Shown here: one piece after another, positions 1 to 7,385 of the stretch
Layout: every line of letters starts with the position of its first letter
Numbering within the stretch: position 1 is the first letter of the stretch
Source of the DNA: a virus
Length of the DNA stretch: 54,010 nt
Virus record (IMG/VR): IMGVR_UViG_3300036944_000329
Coordinates: 1-54,010 of that record
Reading direction: 5' to 3' (one strand)
Position numbers and translations under genes: made by a program
Notes under the pieces: generated by a model
What the model was told of the DNA's origin: nothing
Seen by the model: the letters and a program-made list of their open reading frames with translations, nothing else
Databases searched by the model: none

Positions 1-1
1 C

Positions 2-1588
2 ACTGCCGGTAACTTTGACTCCACCACTGCTACAGGTTTCTTTGGTGAAATTCCTGCTACAGACCTTGTTGATGATTATGATTATCGTGGCACATGGTCA
101 GCATCTATCGCATACACTGCTGGTCAGAGTGTTGTTTACAATGATGTTAAGTATGTTGCCCTGACATCTACCACAGGAAATCAGCCAGATATTTCACCAA
201 CACAATGGGGCGTGGATACACGGGAGAATCTCCCAACAGGACGTTGGTTGTTTGAACACATGGGCTTTGGTCAAGGCGTGTTACAGTTTGCTGGGAATAC
301 AGCATCAGATGCGGGTTGGCTTAAATTCTATAGTCACGGTAAGGTGTTGTATGTAGCTAAGAAACCTTTTGCTCACTCTATTTCTTGGGATGCGATTGCC
401 TGTCGAGATGGTGTGTTCGGTGATAGGACAGTTCGCATAGGCACTAAGTTATATAAAGTGAGACTGTTGACTGGTGCTGCATCTGACCCGATTGATCTAA
501 CCAACATTGTGGCTACAGATAGCTGTACTCAGAATTATGGCGGTGGGTCTGAATACAATGAACTCATCTACCGTATTCATCAGACTGTTGTGACATGTGG
601 TTCTGATACATACGATGGTGGCCCACAGGTGGGTGCGAATTGGGCTAGTTATACAGATACAGATTTACAAGTTGGTGGAACTCTGACTGGACGTGCTAAG
701 TGGACACAAGAGACCACATCAAACAACACCTCCTTTCGTGTCTTTCGTGGCTATGATCGTCTTTCTAACTTGGGTTCGCACACGTCCTCGAATGGGTTTA
801 CCGACTACGGTTGGCTGCCTGTCTTAGAACTGATCTCTGATGGCGATGAGCCATATAATAGCGCCGTGTTGGGCGTAGGCCCAACCCAGCTTACATACGA
901 TTTCCATACCGATACGGGTTATTTCGGCACTGTATCCTCAGCCGAATTCATATCAGGAAGTGCTTTAGCCTCAAGTATTGGTCTAACATCTGGTACAGCA
1001 ATCAATGACACAACAGATTGGTTAAAGTTTTATTGGCACGGACAGATCCACTATGTCCCGATGAAACCTCTTCGTCACAGTGTTAGTTGGGATCATATAT
1101 ATGACAGAGGTGCTGTGTATGGTGTATCTTCGATGGGATTGTTTGGCAAAGTAACCGCAGCTCCGAGTGTTGTCCAGAATCGTGAAGTGACAATCGGGAC
1201 AGATACATTCCGAGTGAAGCTCTTGAAAGGTGCTGAGAACGGAGATGTTGACGGAAGTACAAGTTTCCCTGCTGCCGACGAATCTGGTAGAAACTCCGAA
1301 TACAACGACCTCATTTATCGTGTTCATCAGGATGTTCCATCAAGCGCATCTGGACTAACTTATGATGGCGGCGGTCAGATCGGGGATAATTGGGCAAGCT
1401 ATACTGATACAGATCTTGTTATAGCTGCTGGTGATGGTCGTTATAAATGGGCTATTGAAAGACGTTCTGATTCCACCTCCGGTCGTGTCTATCGGGGCTA
1501 TGTTCGTCTTTCTGGCTTGCATTCGCTCACGTCCTCGGGTGTGTCTACCGACTTCGGTTGGCTGCCTTCGCTTGTCTTAAAGCCGTAA
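2..1588 (+). CDS. Variable virion protein (tail fibre or receptor-binding type), 5' end cut by window edge
   Basis: The frame is open from base 2 to the stop, 528 residues visible. A GTG at 212 lies inside the frame and is probably not the true start. Residues about 28-68 look like a chitin-binding (CBM5/12-like) fold: spaced W and Y residues around YTAGQSVVYNDVKYVAL. Two tandem homologous domains follow, about residues 106-277 and 340-528. Each starts WLKFY-HG---YV--KP--HS-SWD and ends RGY-RLS-----TSS---TD-GWLP. Domains ending in GW-P-L are typical of C-type-lectin-like phage display proteins, some of which are targets of diversity-generating retroelements. The last 93 bp of each domain show that signature (see the variable repeats). 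It probably sits at the tail tip and contacts the host. Function is inferred from context and fold pattern. Confidence 0.8.
   Translation, partial: TAGNFDSTTATGFFGEIPATDLVDDYDYRGTWSASIAYTAGQSVVYNDVKYVALTSTTGNQPDISPTQWGVDTRENLPTGRWLFEHMGFGQGVLQFAGNTASDAGWLKFYSHGKVLYVAKKPFAHSISWDAIACRDGVFGDRTVRIGTKLYKVRLLTGAASDPIDLTNIVATDSCTQNYGGGSEYNELIYRIHQTVVTCGSDTYDGGPQVGANWASYTDTDLQVGGTLTGRAKWTQETTSNNTSFRVFRGYDRLSNLGSHTSSNGFTDYGWLPVLELISDGDEPYNSAVLGVGPTQLTYDFHTDTGYFGTVSSAEFISGSALASSIGLTSGTAINDTTDWLKFYWHGQIHYVPMKPLRHSVSWDHIYDRGAVYGVSSMGLFGKVTAAPSVVQNREVTIGTDTFRVKLLKGAENGDVDGSTSFPAADESGRNSEYNDLIYRVHQDVPSSASGLTYDGGGQIGDNWASYTDTDLVIAAGDGRYKWAIERRSDSTSGRVYRGYVRLSGLHSLTSSGVSTDFGWLPSLVLKP
728..820 (+). repeat. 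Candidate DGR variable repeat 1 (internal domain)
   Basis: These are 31 codons at the end of the first lectin-like domain. Compared with 1475-1567 there are 15 differing bases. Fourteen are at codon positions 1 or 2, in codons such as ttt/ggt, gat/gtt, aac/ggc, ggt/cat, cac/ctc, aat/ggt and ttt/tct. The 20 unchanged codons carry no silent difference. Every differing site could derive from an adenine in a common template. The upstream parts of the two domains differ at many silent sites, so recent templated overwriting fits better than ordinary divergence. Confidence 0.65.
1475..1567 (+). repeat. Candidate DGR variable repeat 2 (C-terminal domain)
   Basis: Partner of 728-820, ending just before the last seven codons of the gene. 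It is followed after about 50 bp by a GC-rich hairpin and then by an Avd-like gene, the usual order in diversity-generating retroelements (variable repeat, hairpin, avd). I found no copy of the segment elsewhere in the window that could be the adenine-rich template repeat. Confidence 0.65.
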
Positions 1589-1617
1589 GGCTGTCTCTTA
1601 ACACTAACATCTAATAT

Positions 1618-1657
1618 GTGCGCGTTTAATGGCGGGGCTTGTCCCCGTCTAGCGCAC
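1618..1657 (+). other. Two-tier hairpin downstream of variable repeat 2
   Basis: Outer arms GTGCGC (1618-1623) and GCGCAC (1652-1657) enclose an inner 7-bp stem GGCGGGG/CCCCGTC (1631-1637 with 1643-1649, one G-T pair) with a 5-base loop. No T-run follows, so a plain terminator is unlikely. A stable hairpin just after the variable repeat is a known retrohoming element in DGRs. It could also be a processing or attenuation structure before the next gene. Confidence 0.6.
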
Positions 1658-1669
1658 TAAGGAATAATT

Positions 1670-1990
1670 ATGGTTGCTGATGGATTACTAGTGTTCTCTA
1701 AAGCAGAATCATTGTTCTACAGAATCTATCCATCTTTGATTAACTATCCTCGTGGTGAGAAATACTCTACGGTGGCTGCCATCAAAGATAACTTCATAGG
1801 ATTTCTCACAAGAATAAACCAAGCCAACTCTGTTAAGTCAAAACGTATAATGTATCTACAAGAGGATATTACCAGATGGTCTACTTCCAAAACAACGAAG
1901 CACAATTCTACACAACAAAAGCTATATTCACTGATACAGGCCATCCTGTTGAGCAATATACAAATGATCGTCAATACTATGAAAGCCTAG
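1670..1990 (+). CDS. Avd-like four-helix-bundle protein (DGR accessory), probably C-terminally truncated
   Basis: 106 residues, ATG preceded by AAGGAATAATT. Residues about 5-65 follow the bAvd/four-helix pattern: LLV--KAE-LFYRIYPSLINYPRGEKY, then IKDNF, then QANSVKSKRIMYLQED. In DGRs Avd binds the reverse transcriptase and is needed for mutagenic retrohoming. After about residue 66 the match fades: the expected LR-A-E and final GGW-type helix is absent. From base 1876 the frame runs out of phase through the next gene, a 115-bp overlap that is extreme for this genome. I infer a deletion that joined the first two thirds of avd to the start of the tail gene and removed the template repeat and reverse transcriptase. 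An intact divergent Avd with overlapping genes is the alternative. Confidence 0.6.
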   Translation: MVADGLLVFSKAESLFYRIYPSLINYPRGEKYSTVAAIKDNFIGFLTRINQANSVKSKRIMYLQEDITRWSTSKTTKHNSTQQKLYSLIQAILLSNIQMIVNTMKA

Positions 1991-2547
1991 TAGGACAATG
2001 GGGCCATCTGTCCAACCTATCCTTCGAGGATGTCGTCCCAACACAATCTCAGCAAGCTCGTCTAGTAGAACTAAATAACCTAGAAGTTCCTAACAAAGAT
2101 CTCTGGCAAGGCACCTGTGCTACATTCGTTGAGCATGGTATTATCCTCCCAGATGATTCTAGCCCACTATCTTCACTAGAACCTTCCTACAGAGAATCTA
2201 CACTCAATTTCTTCCGTGAAGAACGTAGGCAGATTCTCAAGCAAGAACGTGATGAACGTATCTCTCTTCCAATCAATAATGTTCAAGTGGGACGTATTGA
2301 GGACAGAGAGAACGTGACAGGTACTATCTCGAATTGGGATATTCTTGGTCTGACAACATCAATCAAATGGGTGATGTCTGATAACACGCTACAAGATCTC
2401 TCTAAAGCTGATCTGGAGGCTGTTGTAATTGGATATACACAACGTAAGGCTCAGACATTCTCTGCTTACGAACAGGCTGTGATTGCTTTACAGCAAGCAT
2501 CTACGATTGAGGAGATTATGGGTGTAATGTTACCGGAGGCTGTATGA
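1876..2547 (+). CDS. Tail-associated protein with DUF4376-like C-terminal domain
   Basis: 223 residues. The start is supported by AGAGGA nine bases upstream and by an N-terminus (MVYFQNNEAQFY) typical of phage tail fibre assembly and chaperone proteins. Residues about 115-220 fit the DUF4376 pattern found in tail fibre-associated proteins: a charged helix REERRQILKQERDERI, then a conserved beta/alpha part with TSIKWVMSDNTLQDLSKADL and a final alanine-rich helix. It overlaps the Avd-like frame by 115 bp and its stop overlaps the next start by 4 bp. Role in fibre attachment or folding is inferred from the family and position. Confidence 0.7.
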   Translation: MVYFQNNEAQFYTTKAIFTDTGHPVEQYTNDRQYYESLVGQWGHLSNLSFEDVVPTQSQQARLVELNNLEVPNKDLWQGTCATFVEHGIILPDDSSPLSSLEPSYRESTLNFFREERRQILKQERDERISLPINNVQVGRIEDRENVTGTISNWDILGLTTSIKWVMSDNTLQDLSKADLEAVVIGYTQRKAQTFSAYEQAVIALQQASTIEEIMGVMLPEAV

Positions 2548-3053
2548 GGAAGGTAGTGGCTACATTGTTCTTAGGATCTGTCCTAACCGGGTGCTCCTTA
2601 GACACAACTAATCGAACACTCTCTGTTATAACTTCTGCCACAAACATTGCTTACACATATGAGAATGGACAGGCTGTTAAATTCATCGACAATGCCCCTC
2701 TGACAGACCTTGAGATAACAATGGTGTTGGAGGCTTTTGATCAAATAGACCGTTCGAAGTCTGTCCTAAAACACTACCGAGACAATCCAGACAAACTCGT
2801 TCTGAACATACAAGATGTATCATTTCAATATGCTAAGATCAAATCAGCCTACCTAAGCATTCGAGAGATAGTCTTGTCTCACAAGGATGCTTACAACGCT
2901 CCAGAATGGGCTGTATTCAAAGAGTTTGATCAGAGTGCATCCGTATTAGACAAAGAGTTTAGACAGCTTGTGGAGGCTGTAGAGGCCAATACAGCACTTA
3001 CTACAGCTATACGTCTGGCTGATACCGCTATTAAGATAGGAGCTATGTTGTGA
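2544..3053 (+). CDS. Phage lipoprotein of unknown function
   Basis: 169 residues. MRKVVATLFLGSVLTGCS is a lipoprotein signal with lipobox LTGC, so the mature protein would start at Cys17 and be anchored in the outer membrane. The rest is mostly helical, with no motif I recognise. It starts inside the ATGA overlap with the upstream gene and ends in a GTGA overlap with the next one, so the three genes are translationally coupled. Lipoproteins made late sometimes block superinfection or act in lysis. That is only a possibility here. Confidence 0.7.
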   Translation: MRKVVATLFLGSVLTGCSLDTTNRTLSVITSATNIAYTYENGQAVKFIDNAPLTDLEITMVLEAFDQIDRSKSVLKHYRDNPDKLVLNIQDVSFQYAKIKSAYLSIREIVLSHKDAYNAPEWAVFKEFDQSASVLDKEFRQLVEAVEANTALTTAIRLADTAIKIGAML

Positions 3054-3562
3054 TCCCGTTCGACAGATCAAAGGATCAGATACTTCAGCACGGAATATCT
3101 GTCAGGTACTATCATGGACAATCCACCGAGGACAAGATTGTACTTGTTCCTTGGGTGTTGTGGTCAGCACGATTTCAGATAAAGATAATCATACCTCGCT
3201 TCTTTATCTACGATGGAGCGTCAGTCCCGAAGTCTTTACGAAGTATCGTGTCCAAAGCTGGTCCTCTTGAGATAGCATCTTTACCGCATGATTTCGGCTA
3301 TACACTCCCCGCATATCATCCAGACGAAACGGTTCTCACCCGAGATGAATGGGACTTAATCCTCAAGGACTTCTGTGAGCTTGAAGGTATGTCTTGGAGG
3401 CGTAGGCAATATGTGTACCTAGCCGTGAGGTCTGCTGGATATTTTGCCTATAACAACAAAGACAAGGCTTTCTTCTGTCCAGATGAACACAAGGATTGGT
3501 ATATCCAAGAATATTCATATCTAAACATACCAAAAGAGAATGGTGATTATAAAATAATATAG
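3050..3562 (+). CDS. DUF1353-type tail assembly protein
   Basis: 170 residues with a GTG start coupled to the preceding stop. The segment FFIYDGASVPKSLRSIVSKAG followed by ASLPHDFGY matches the DUF1353 family core (DGAS-P, then L-HD-lY), a small conserved protein of phage tail regions. Later Trp, Arg and Tyr-rich stretches (MSWRRRQYVYLAV) are also family-like. The biochemical role of this family is not settled. Position between the lipoprotein and the tail tube gene supports a tail or virion function. Confidence 0.65.
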   Translation: MIPFDRSKDQILQHGISVRYYHGQSTEDKIVLVPWVLWSARFQIKIIIPRFFIYDGASVPKSLRSIVSKAGPLEIASLPHDFGYTLPAYHPDETVLTRDEWDLILKDFCELEGMSWRRRQYVYLAVRSAGYFAYNNKDKAFFCPDEHKDWYIQEYSYLNIPKENGDYKII

Positions 3563-3571
3563 GAGAAAGCC

Positions 3572-4510
3572 ATGTCTAATTCTAACATGGTGGAAGTGTA
3601 TGTGGCAGGACACGGGGGAGATGTCCTACCTGTCCCAATCACTTCCGAGAATATCACTGTAACGAAACAAATTGAATACAGGGAGAATATACGCTCAGAC
3701 AGGTGTGTCAATAAATGGTCTGAAGTATCCTACACATCCTCTGCCCAAATAGATTTCCACCTAACCCTCAACCACGATTGGTTGTTTGAACACGCTCTTG
3801 GTGGGGATTGGCAAAATGGCGCATATTCTTCCTCTCTACAGTATTCAAATGCAATCAAACCGCTTGTTATTGGAAAGCATTTATCTGATCTCGATCACTG
3901 GGAGGTGTGTACGGATGCTTACCTAGACACACTATCCCTAGACGTGTCATACGGGAATATTGTCAACGGTTCTGCTACGTTTGTTTCTAATGGACATTCG
4001 TTTGAGAATGAGTTTAGCTCTACGCCAACAATAGAACATCAACCAGTGATTACAAGCAAAGATGTTGGTGTGATTGAAGTGGAGGGATATGACACTGGTA
4101 TGTTTATCGAGAGTCTAGATATGGTGATTAGTAATTCATACCAGCAACGCACTCCTATTGGTAATAAATATGTGTCTGGGTGGACGCCAACTAAATTCAC
4201 AGTGACTGGGAATATGAGCATCTACCTGACACAAGAATCTCTGAGCTTGTATAGAGAAAATTTCGAGACCAAGACATTCTCACTACGTTGGTGGTTACAT
4301 GCTAATGACACTATCTACGAATTCTTCCTCCCTGAATGTGTGTTAGATATCACAACACCTGTCGCTGAAGGGTTGGATACAGATATGTTTGTCAATGTCT
4401 CGTATTTTGCAATCTACTCTGAGACATTTGGTGGCGTGATGCAGATAAACAAATGGCGGGATATGTCGCTAGTGGATATAGCAGCCAACTCTCTATGGCC
4501 AAAAGCATGA
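3572..4510 (+). CDS. Tail tube (major tail) protein
   Basis: 312 residues with a good ribosome site (AGGAGAAAGCC) before the ATG. The N-terminal part has the phage tail tube pattern: VPITSENITVTKQIEYRENI, the charged IRSDR motif, and a beta-strand region followed by HDWLFEHALGGDW. Two similar halves (about 1-155 and 160-300) fit the duplicated beta-barrel of tail tube proteins; the second half repeats ITSKDVGVIEVEGY and TGNMSIYLTQESL. Such proteins stack as hexamers to form the channel through which DNA passes, and indicate a long-tailed virion. Confidence 0.75.
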   Translation: MSNSNMVEVYVAGHGGDVLPVPITSENITVTKQIEYRENIRSDRCVNKWSEVSYTSSAQIDFHLTLNHDWLFEHALGGDWQNGAYSSSLQYSNAIKPLVIGKHLSDLDHWEVCTDAYLDTLSLDVSYGNIVNGSATFVSNGHSFENEFSSTPTIEHQPVITSKDVGVIEVEGYDTGMFIESLDMVISNSYQQRTPIGNKYVSGWTPTKFTVTGNMSIYLTQESLSLYRENFETKTFSLRWWLHANDTIYEFFLPECVLDITTPVAEGLDTDMFVNVSYFAIYSETFGGVMQINKWRDMSLVDIAANSLWPKA

Positions 4511-4520
4511 GGAATTATAG

Positions 4521-5969
4521 ATGACAACATATAACACAGGGAATCCTGTTGGGAGTGCTGACCCAAAAGATTTCTACGACAATGCTGAGAACTTAGACTT
4601 AGCTATAAACGGAACAGGGGATATGTGGTTAGACCGCCTTGGCGTGTCACGCAAAAGCATAGCTGGATATAACAAGGATATGCAAGATCGAGTAAATGAG
4701 GCTGCTGCTAGTGCTAGCAAGGCTTCTATATCTGAACAGAATGCTTTAGCCAGTGAGCAAGCAGCAGCCTTGTCTGAATTAAATGCTTCAGCTAGTGCAT
4801 CTGCTGCATTAACATCTGAACAGAATGCTTTAGCCAGTGAGCAAGCAGCAGCTCTGTCTGAATCAAATGCAACCACATCGGAGGCGAATGCCCTAGCTAG
4901 TGAACAATCCGCAGCCTCCTTGTACGATCAATTTGATGATCGCTATCTAGGTAGTAGGGCAGACAACCCCACTGTAGATAATGATGGTAATACTCTCCTT
5001 GAGGGCGCTCTTTATTGGAATTCTACAGCTAAAGTGATGCGTGTTTGGGATGGTGTCATCTGGAAAGATATTGTCATCCCCGATTATGGCACTGCTGCAC
5101 TGGTTAATACAGGCACAGCCTCCGGCGAGCTAATCGGCACAGATGAGGCGAACGACTACTACGGCCTGCAATACAAGCCGTCCGTTGCACCCACAATGTC
5201 ATCCGATTTCTGTGCTAACGAACACAAACTCTACGAGCAATACGGCCTTGAGCCTAAAACCATCTTGCAGCAATGGGATGTAGTGCGTAATTCAGAGGCT
5301 ACCTATTTCGATGCAAACGGTGTGCTGCAAACGGCTGGGATCAATGAGCCTCGGATTGATTATGATCCGGCTACGGGAGAATGTCGGGGGTTGTTGGTTG
5401 AGGGGCAGCGTACAAATATCCAGCTTTACTCAAGAATGCAACAAGGATGGGAATTTACGGGGTACGATGAAGTATATAATGCAGCGATAGCGCCCAACGG
5501 TGAGATGGAGGCGCTAGAGGTTTATTATAACGGCGTAACGGCTATTAATATACGTTCGTATACCGCACCTTCTTCTACCCAGATGGTTTTTTCTATTTTC
5601 TTTAAAAACAAAAACTATTCAAAGGATTTCGTTCGGTTCTTAGTTAGAAACAACACAAGCGGAACAAATTTTATACAAGGCAACTTCGACTTAACTGATA
5701 ATAGTTTTCCAGATGGATCTCCTTGGCGCTCTGAATCTGTAGGTGACGGTTGGTATAGAATTTGGTTCACGACACCAATCGACATGGTTACACAGGGCGA
5801 CATTTTGTATTTCTATCTGGGTGAAACAGGGAGTGATATTTTCTTGGGAGCTGGCTCTTATTATTTTTGGGGCTGTCAGGCAGAGAATGGTACAGAGCCT
5901 TCTAGTTTAATTTATACCGCAGCATCTGCCGTAACCCGCGTAGCCGACATCATCACCCCAACAGTATAA
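4521..5969 (+). CDS. Tail fibre protein: coiled coil plus lectin-like domain
   Basis: 482 residues. Residues about 1-55 resemble a fibre attachment domain (DPKDFYDNAENLDLAINGTG). Residues 56-135 form a long alanine/serine/glutamate-rich coiled coil with internal repeats (SEQNALASEQAAALSE twice). A collar-type segment DDRYLGSRADNPTVDNDGN and YWNSTAKVMRVWDG follows, then a concanavalin-like lectin domain with the marker LLVEGQRTNIQLYS (about residues 290-305). The end RVADIITPTV is the point where related fibre domains usually continue into another sandwich half. That half is found as the next open frame. Bases about 5100-5400 look richer in G+C than the neighbours, suggesting exchange of the receptor-binding part. 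Confidence 0.8.
   Translation: MTTYNTGNPVGSADPKDFYDNAENLDLAINGTGDMWLDRLGVSRKSIAGYNKDMQDRVNEAAASASKASISEQNALASEQAAALSELNASASASAALTSEQNALASEQAAALSESNATTSEANALASEQSAASLYDQFDDRYLGSRADNPTVDNDGNTLLEGALYWNSTAKVMRVWDGVIWKDIVIPDYGTAALVNTGTASGELIGTDEANDYYGLQYKPSVAPTMSSDFCANEHKLYEQYGLEPKTILQQWDVVRNSEATYFDANGVLQTAGINEPRIDYDPATGECRGLLVEGQRTNIQLYSRMQQGWEFTGYDEVYNAAIAPNGEMEALEVYYNGVTAINIRSYTAPSSTQMVFSIFFKNKNYSKDFVRFLVRNNTSGTNFIQGNFDLTDNSFPDGSPWRSESVGDGWYRIWFTTPIDMVTQGDILYFYLGETGSDIFLGAGSYYFWGCQAENGTEPSSLIYTAASAVTRVADIITPTV
4731..4863 (+). repeat. Direct repeat in the fibre coiled coil
   Basis: A 49-bp stretch starting tctgaacagaatgctttagc at 4731-4779 recurs almost exactly at 4815-4863, 84 bp later (28 codons, four heptads). 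Unit gain or loss by recombination would lengthen or shorten the fibre without breaking the coiled-coil register. Confidence 0.75.
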
Positions 5970-5979
5970 GGAGCACACA

Positions 5980-6231
5980 ATGCAGATTAACGATCAAGGC
6001 ACCTTCTACGTTGAGGGTGAATATACAAACGGTGAAGTAATTATGTCGGCAGGATCGTTTGAAATCCTTGCTGACGCTGACGGGTATAAAAAATACTGCG
6101 TTGGTTATGACGCAACCACCACGCCAAATCCTTCAGGGCAGATAATCCAGCTCGAAAATGGCCGCCACCGTGATTTCCGGTATTACCCATACAAACTGTC
6201 CGCTGCTGAAATTACGGAGCTGACACGATGA
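5980..6231 (+). CDS. Detached C-terminal half of the fibre lectin domain
   Basis: 83 residues. QGTFYVEGEY at the start and ENGRHRDFRYYPYKLSAAEITELT at the end match the last beta-strands of concanavalin-like fibre domains, which normally continue directly from the end of the preceding protein. Here a stop at 5969 and a fresh ribosome site (AAGGAGCACACA) make it a separate product. It may associate non-covalently with the fibre, or the gene may have been split by mutation and then repaired for translation. Overlaps the next start by 4 bp. Confidence 0.65.
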   Translation: MQINDQGTFYVEGEYTNGEVIMSAGSFEILADADGYKKYCVGYDATTTPNPSGQIIQLENGRHRDFRYYPYKLSAAEITELTR

Positions 6232-6503
6232 TCAATTTAGACATTATCGGCACTATGTACGATCTGGATACCACTGATCCAGATAACCCAGTCAGCACTC
6301 CAATTGCAGGCTATCACGTTAATACCGACCATCCGATTACTGGCGCTGAAGAATATATAGTGGTGCCCAATAGCCCAAGCAGGGTGTTTGCTGGAGCGGA
6401 TACACTGTTCTACAGCTTCCCGGATGAGGATACGTTCAAGGGTTTCTTCCCTGAATTGTATCCGCCTGAGTTGGAGGTTCTACCTGATGAAATTCAAGCG
6501 TAA
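6228..6503 (+). CDS. Small tail-region protein of unknown function
   Basis: 91 residues, coupled to the previous gene by an ATGA overlap. The start MINLDIIGTMYDLDTTDPDNPVSTP and the acidic end LPDEIQA show no family I can name, but short proteins of this type often follow fibre genes. It lacks signal or membrane segments. Its 3' end is overlapped by the lipoprotein gene that follows. Confidence 0.6.
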   Translation: MINLDIIGTMYDLDTTDPDNPVSTPIAGYHVNTDHPITGAEEYIVVPNSPSRVFAGADTLFYSFPDEDTFKGFFPELYPPELEVLPDEIQA

Positions 6504-6819
6504 AACAATCCTCACACTAGCATGGGCGCTGCTTCTAGCGCCTGTGTTTGTGCTGCTTCTAGCTGGGTGCTCCGCGACAAAGGATCAATTCCCTGAGCGT
6601 AAACGTGACGCTATCTTTGCCGAGATATTTGTCGTTGACGAGATACCGAACGCCAAGTCTGATGTATTAGGCCAAGCTAAATGGTCGGGTAACAGATGTA
6701 CTGTCTACGTCCGCTCAGATATCTATCCGTATGCTATGACACATGAGCTAATGCACTGCTTCAGCGGCAATTGGCACGAGGGCAATAAGTCGGCAGAGTA
6801 TCAGCATATTGTGGACTAA
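6487..6819 (+). CDS. Lipoprotein with HExxH metallopeptidase-like motif
   Basis: 110 residues from the ATG at 6487, which gives a canonical lipoprotein signal: MKFKRK, hydrophobic stretch, LLLAGCS lipobox. The mature part carries MTHELMHCFSGNWH, an HExxH zinc-binding motif followed by another His seven residues after the second motif His, reminiscent of but not identical to the metzincin spacing. It lies directly in front of the holin and spanin candidates, so a zinc-dependent role in lysis or envelope passage is possible. It is too short for most known peptidases, so activity is unproven. Overlaps the previous gene by 17 bp. Confidence 0.65.
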   Translation: MKFKRKTILTLAWALLLAPVFVLLLAGCSATKDQFPERKRDAIFAEIFVVDEIPNAKSDVLGQAKWSGNRCTVYVRSDIYPYAMTHELMHCFSGNWHEGNKSAEYQHIVD

Positions 6820-6830
6820 TAGGAGCCAAC

Positions 6831-7037
6831 ATGATCTCCCCAGAGCAATTCGATAAATGGCGTGTTGTGCCAAGACTTCTAACCGCACTCTACGGATGGA
6901 TATGTTATGACACACACATTTGGTTCCAGAATCTTCCTGCTCCAACGTCTGAGCAACAACTCTATGCCAATATCATCTGGGGAGCTGCTGCTGCTTGGTT
7001 TGGTCTATATGTAAACTCTGGCAACAGAAAGGAGTAG
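6831..7037 (+). CDS. Putative holin or membrane protein of the lysis cassette
   Basis: 68 residues. The pattern PEQFDKWRVVPRLLTALYGWICYDT, then ANIIWGAAAAWFGLYVNSG, is shared by small phage proteins found beside spanin genes: two hydrophobic helices and a short charged tail. A holin would permeabilise the inner membrane and start lysis. The start follows AGGAGCCAAC and the gene is separated by 3 bp from the i-spanin gene. Confidence 0.6.
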   Translation: MISPEQFDKWRVVPRLLTALYGWICYDTHIWFQNLPAPTSEQQLYANIIWGAAAAWFGLYVNSGNRKE

Positions 7038-7040
7038 TAT

Positions 7041-7385
7041 ATGTGGCTAAAACATTGGAAGATGATTCTTGTTGGAATTACTCTTCTCGGATCATTCTAT
7101 GCCGGATATGTCTATAGTACATACCAACACCAATCAGATGCTATCTCCGACATGATTGATAGGCAAGATATTCTTCGGGAGTATATGTCTAGAGAATCTG
7201 AGATAGCAAGTATTGTAGAAGAACGCCTGTCTACACTATCTGCTAATGAGCGTGTGCTAGAACGTGAACGTGTACGTATTGTCGAGAAGCCTGTCTACAA
7301 CATATCCTGCATAGACGAGGAAGGACAGGCTCTAATTAAGCAATACGCTCTAGGGGCTTCTATAGAGGGTGTAGGAGATGAGTAA
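7041..7385 (+). CDS. Rz: Inner-membrane spanin (Rz-like)
   Basis: 114 residues. One N-terminal membrane anchor (MILVGITLLGSFYAGYVY) is followed by a periplasmic coiled coil (SEIASIVEERLSTLSANERVLERERVRIVEK). Its 3' end overlaps the start of a small lipoprotein gene by 8 bp, the classic Rz/Rz1 arrangement. Spanins link the inner and outer membranes and fuse them in the last step of lysis of Gram-negative hosts. The assignment rests on topology and gene order, since spanins are poorly conserved in sequence. Confidence 0.75.
   Translation: MWLKHWKMILVGITLLGSFYAGYVYSTYQHQSDAISDMIDRQDILREYMSRESEIASIVEERLSTLSANERVLERERVRIVEKPVYNISCIDEEGQALIKQYALGASIEGVGDE

Noticed and set aside
4574-4876. Minus-strand frame opposite the fibre coiled coil
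   Set aside because: Alanine/serine-rich shadow of the repeated coding sequence, with no ribosome site and opposite to a convincing gene.
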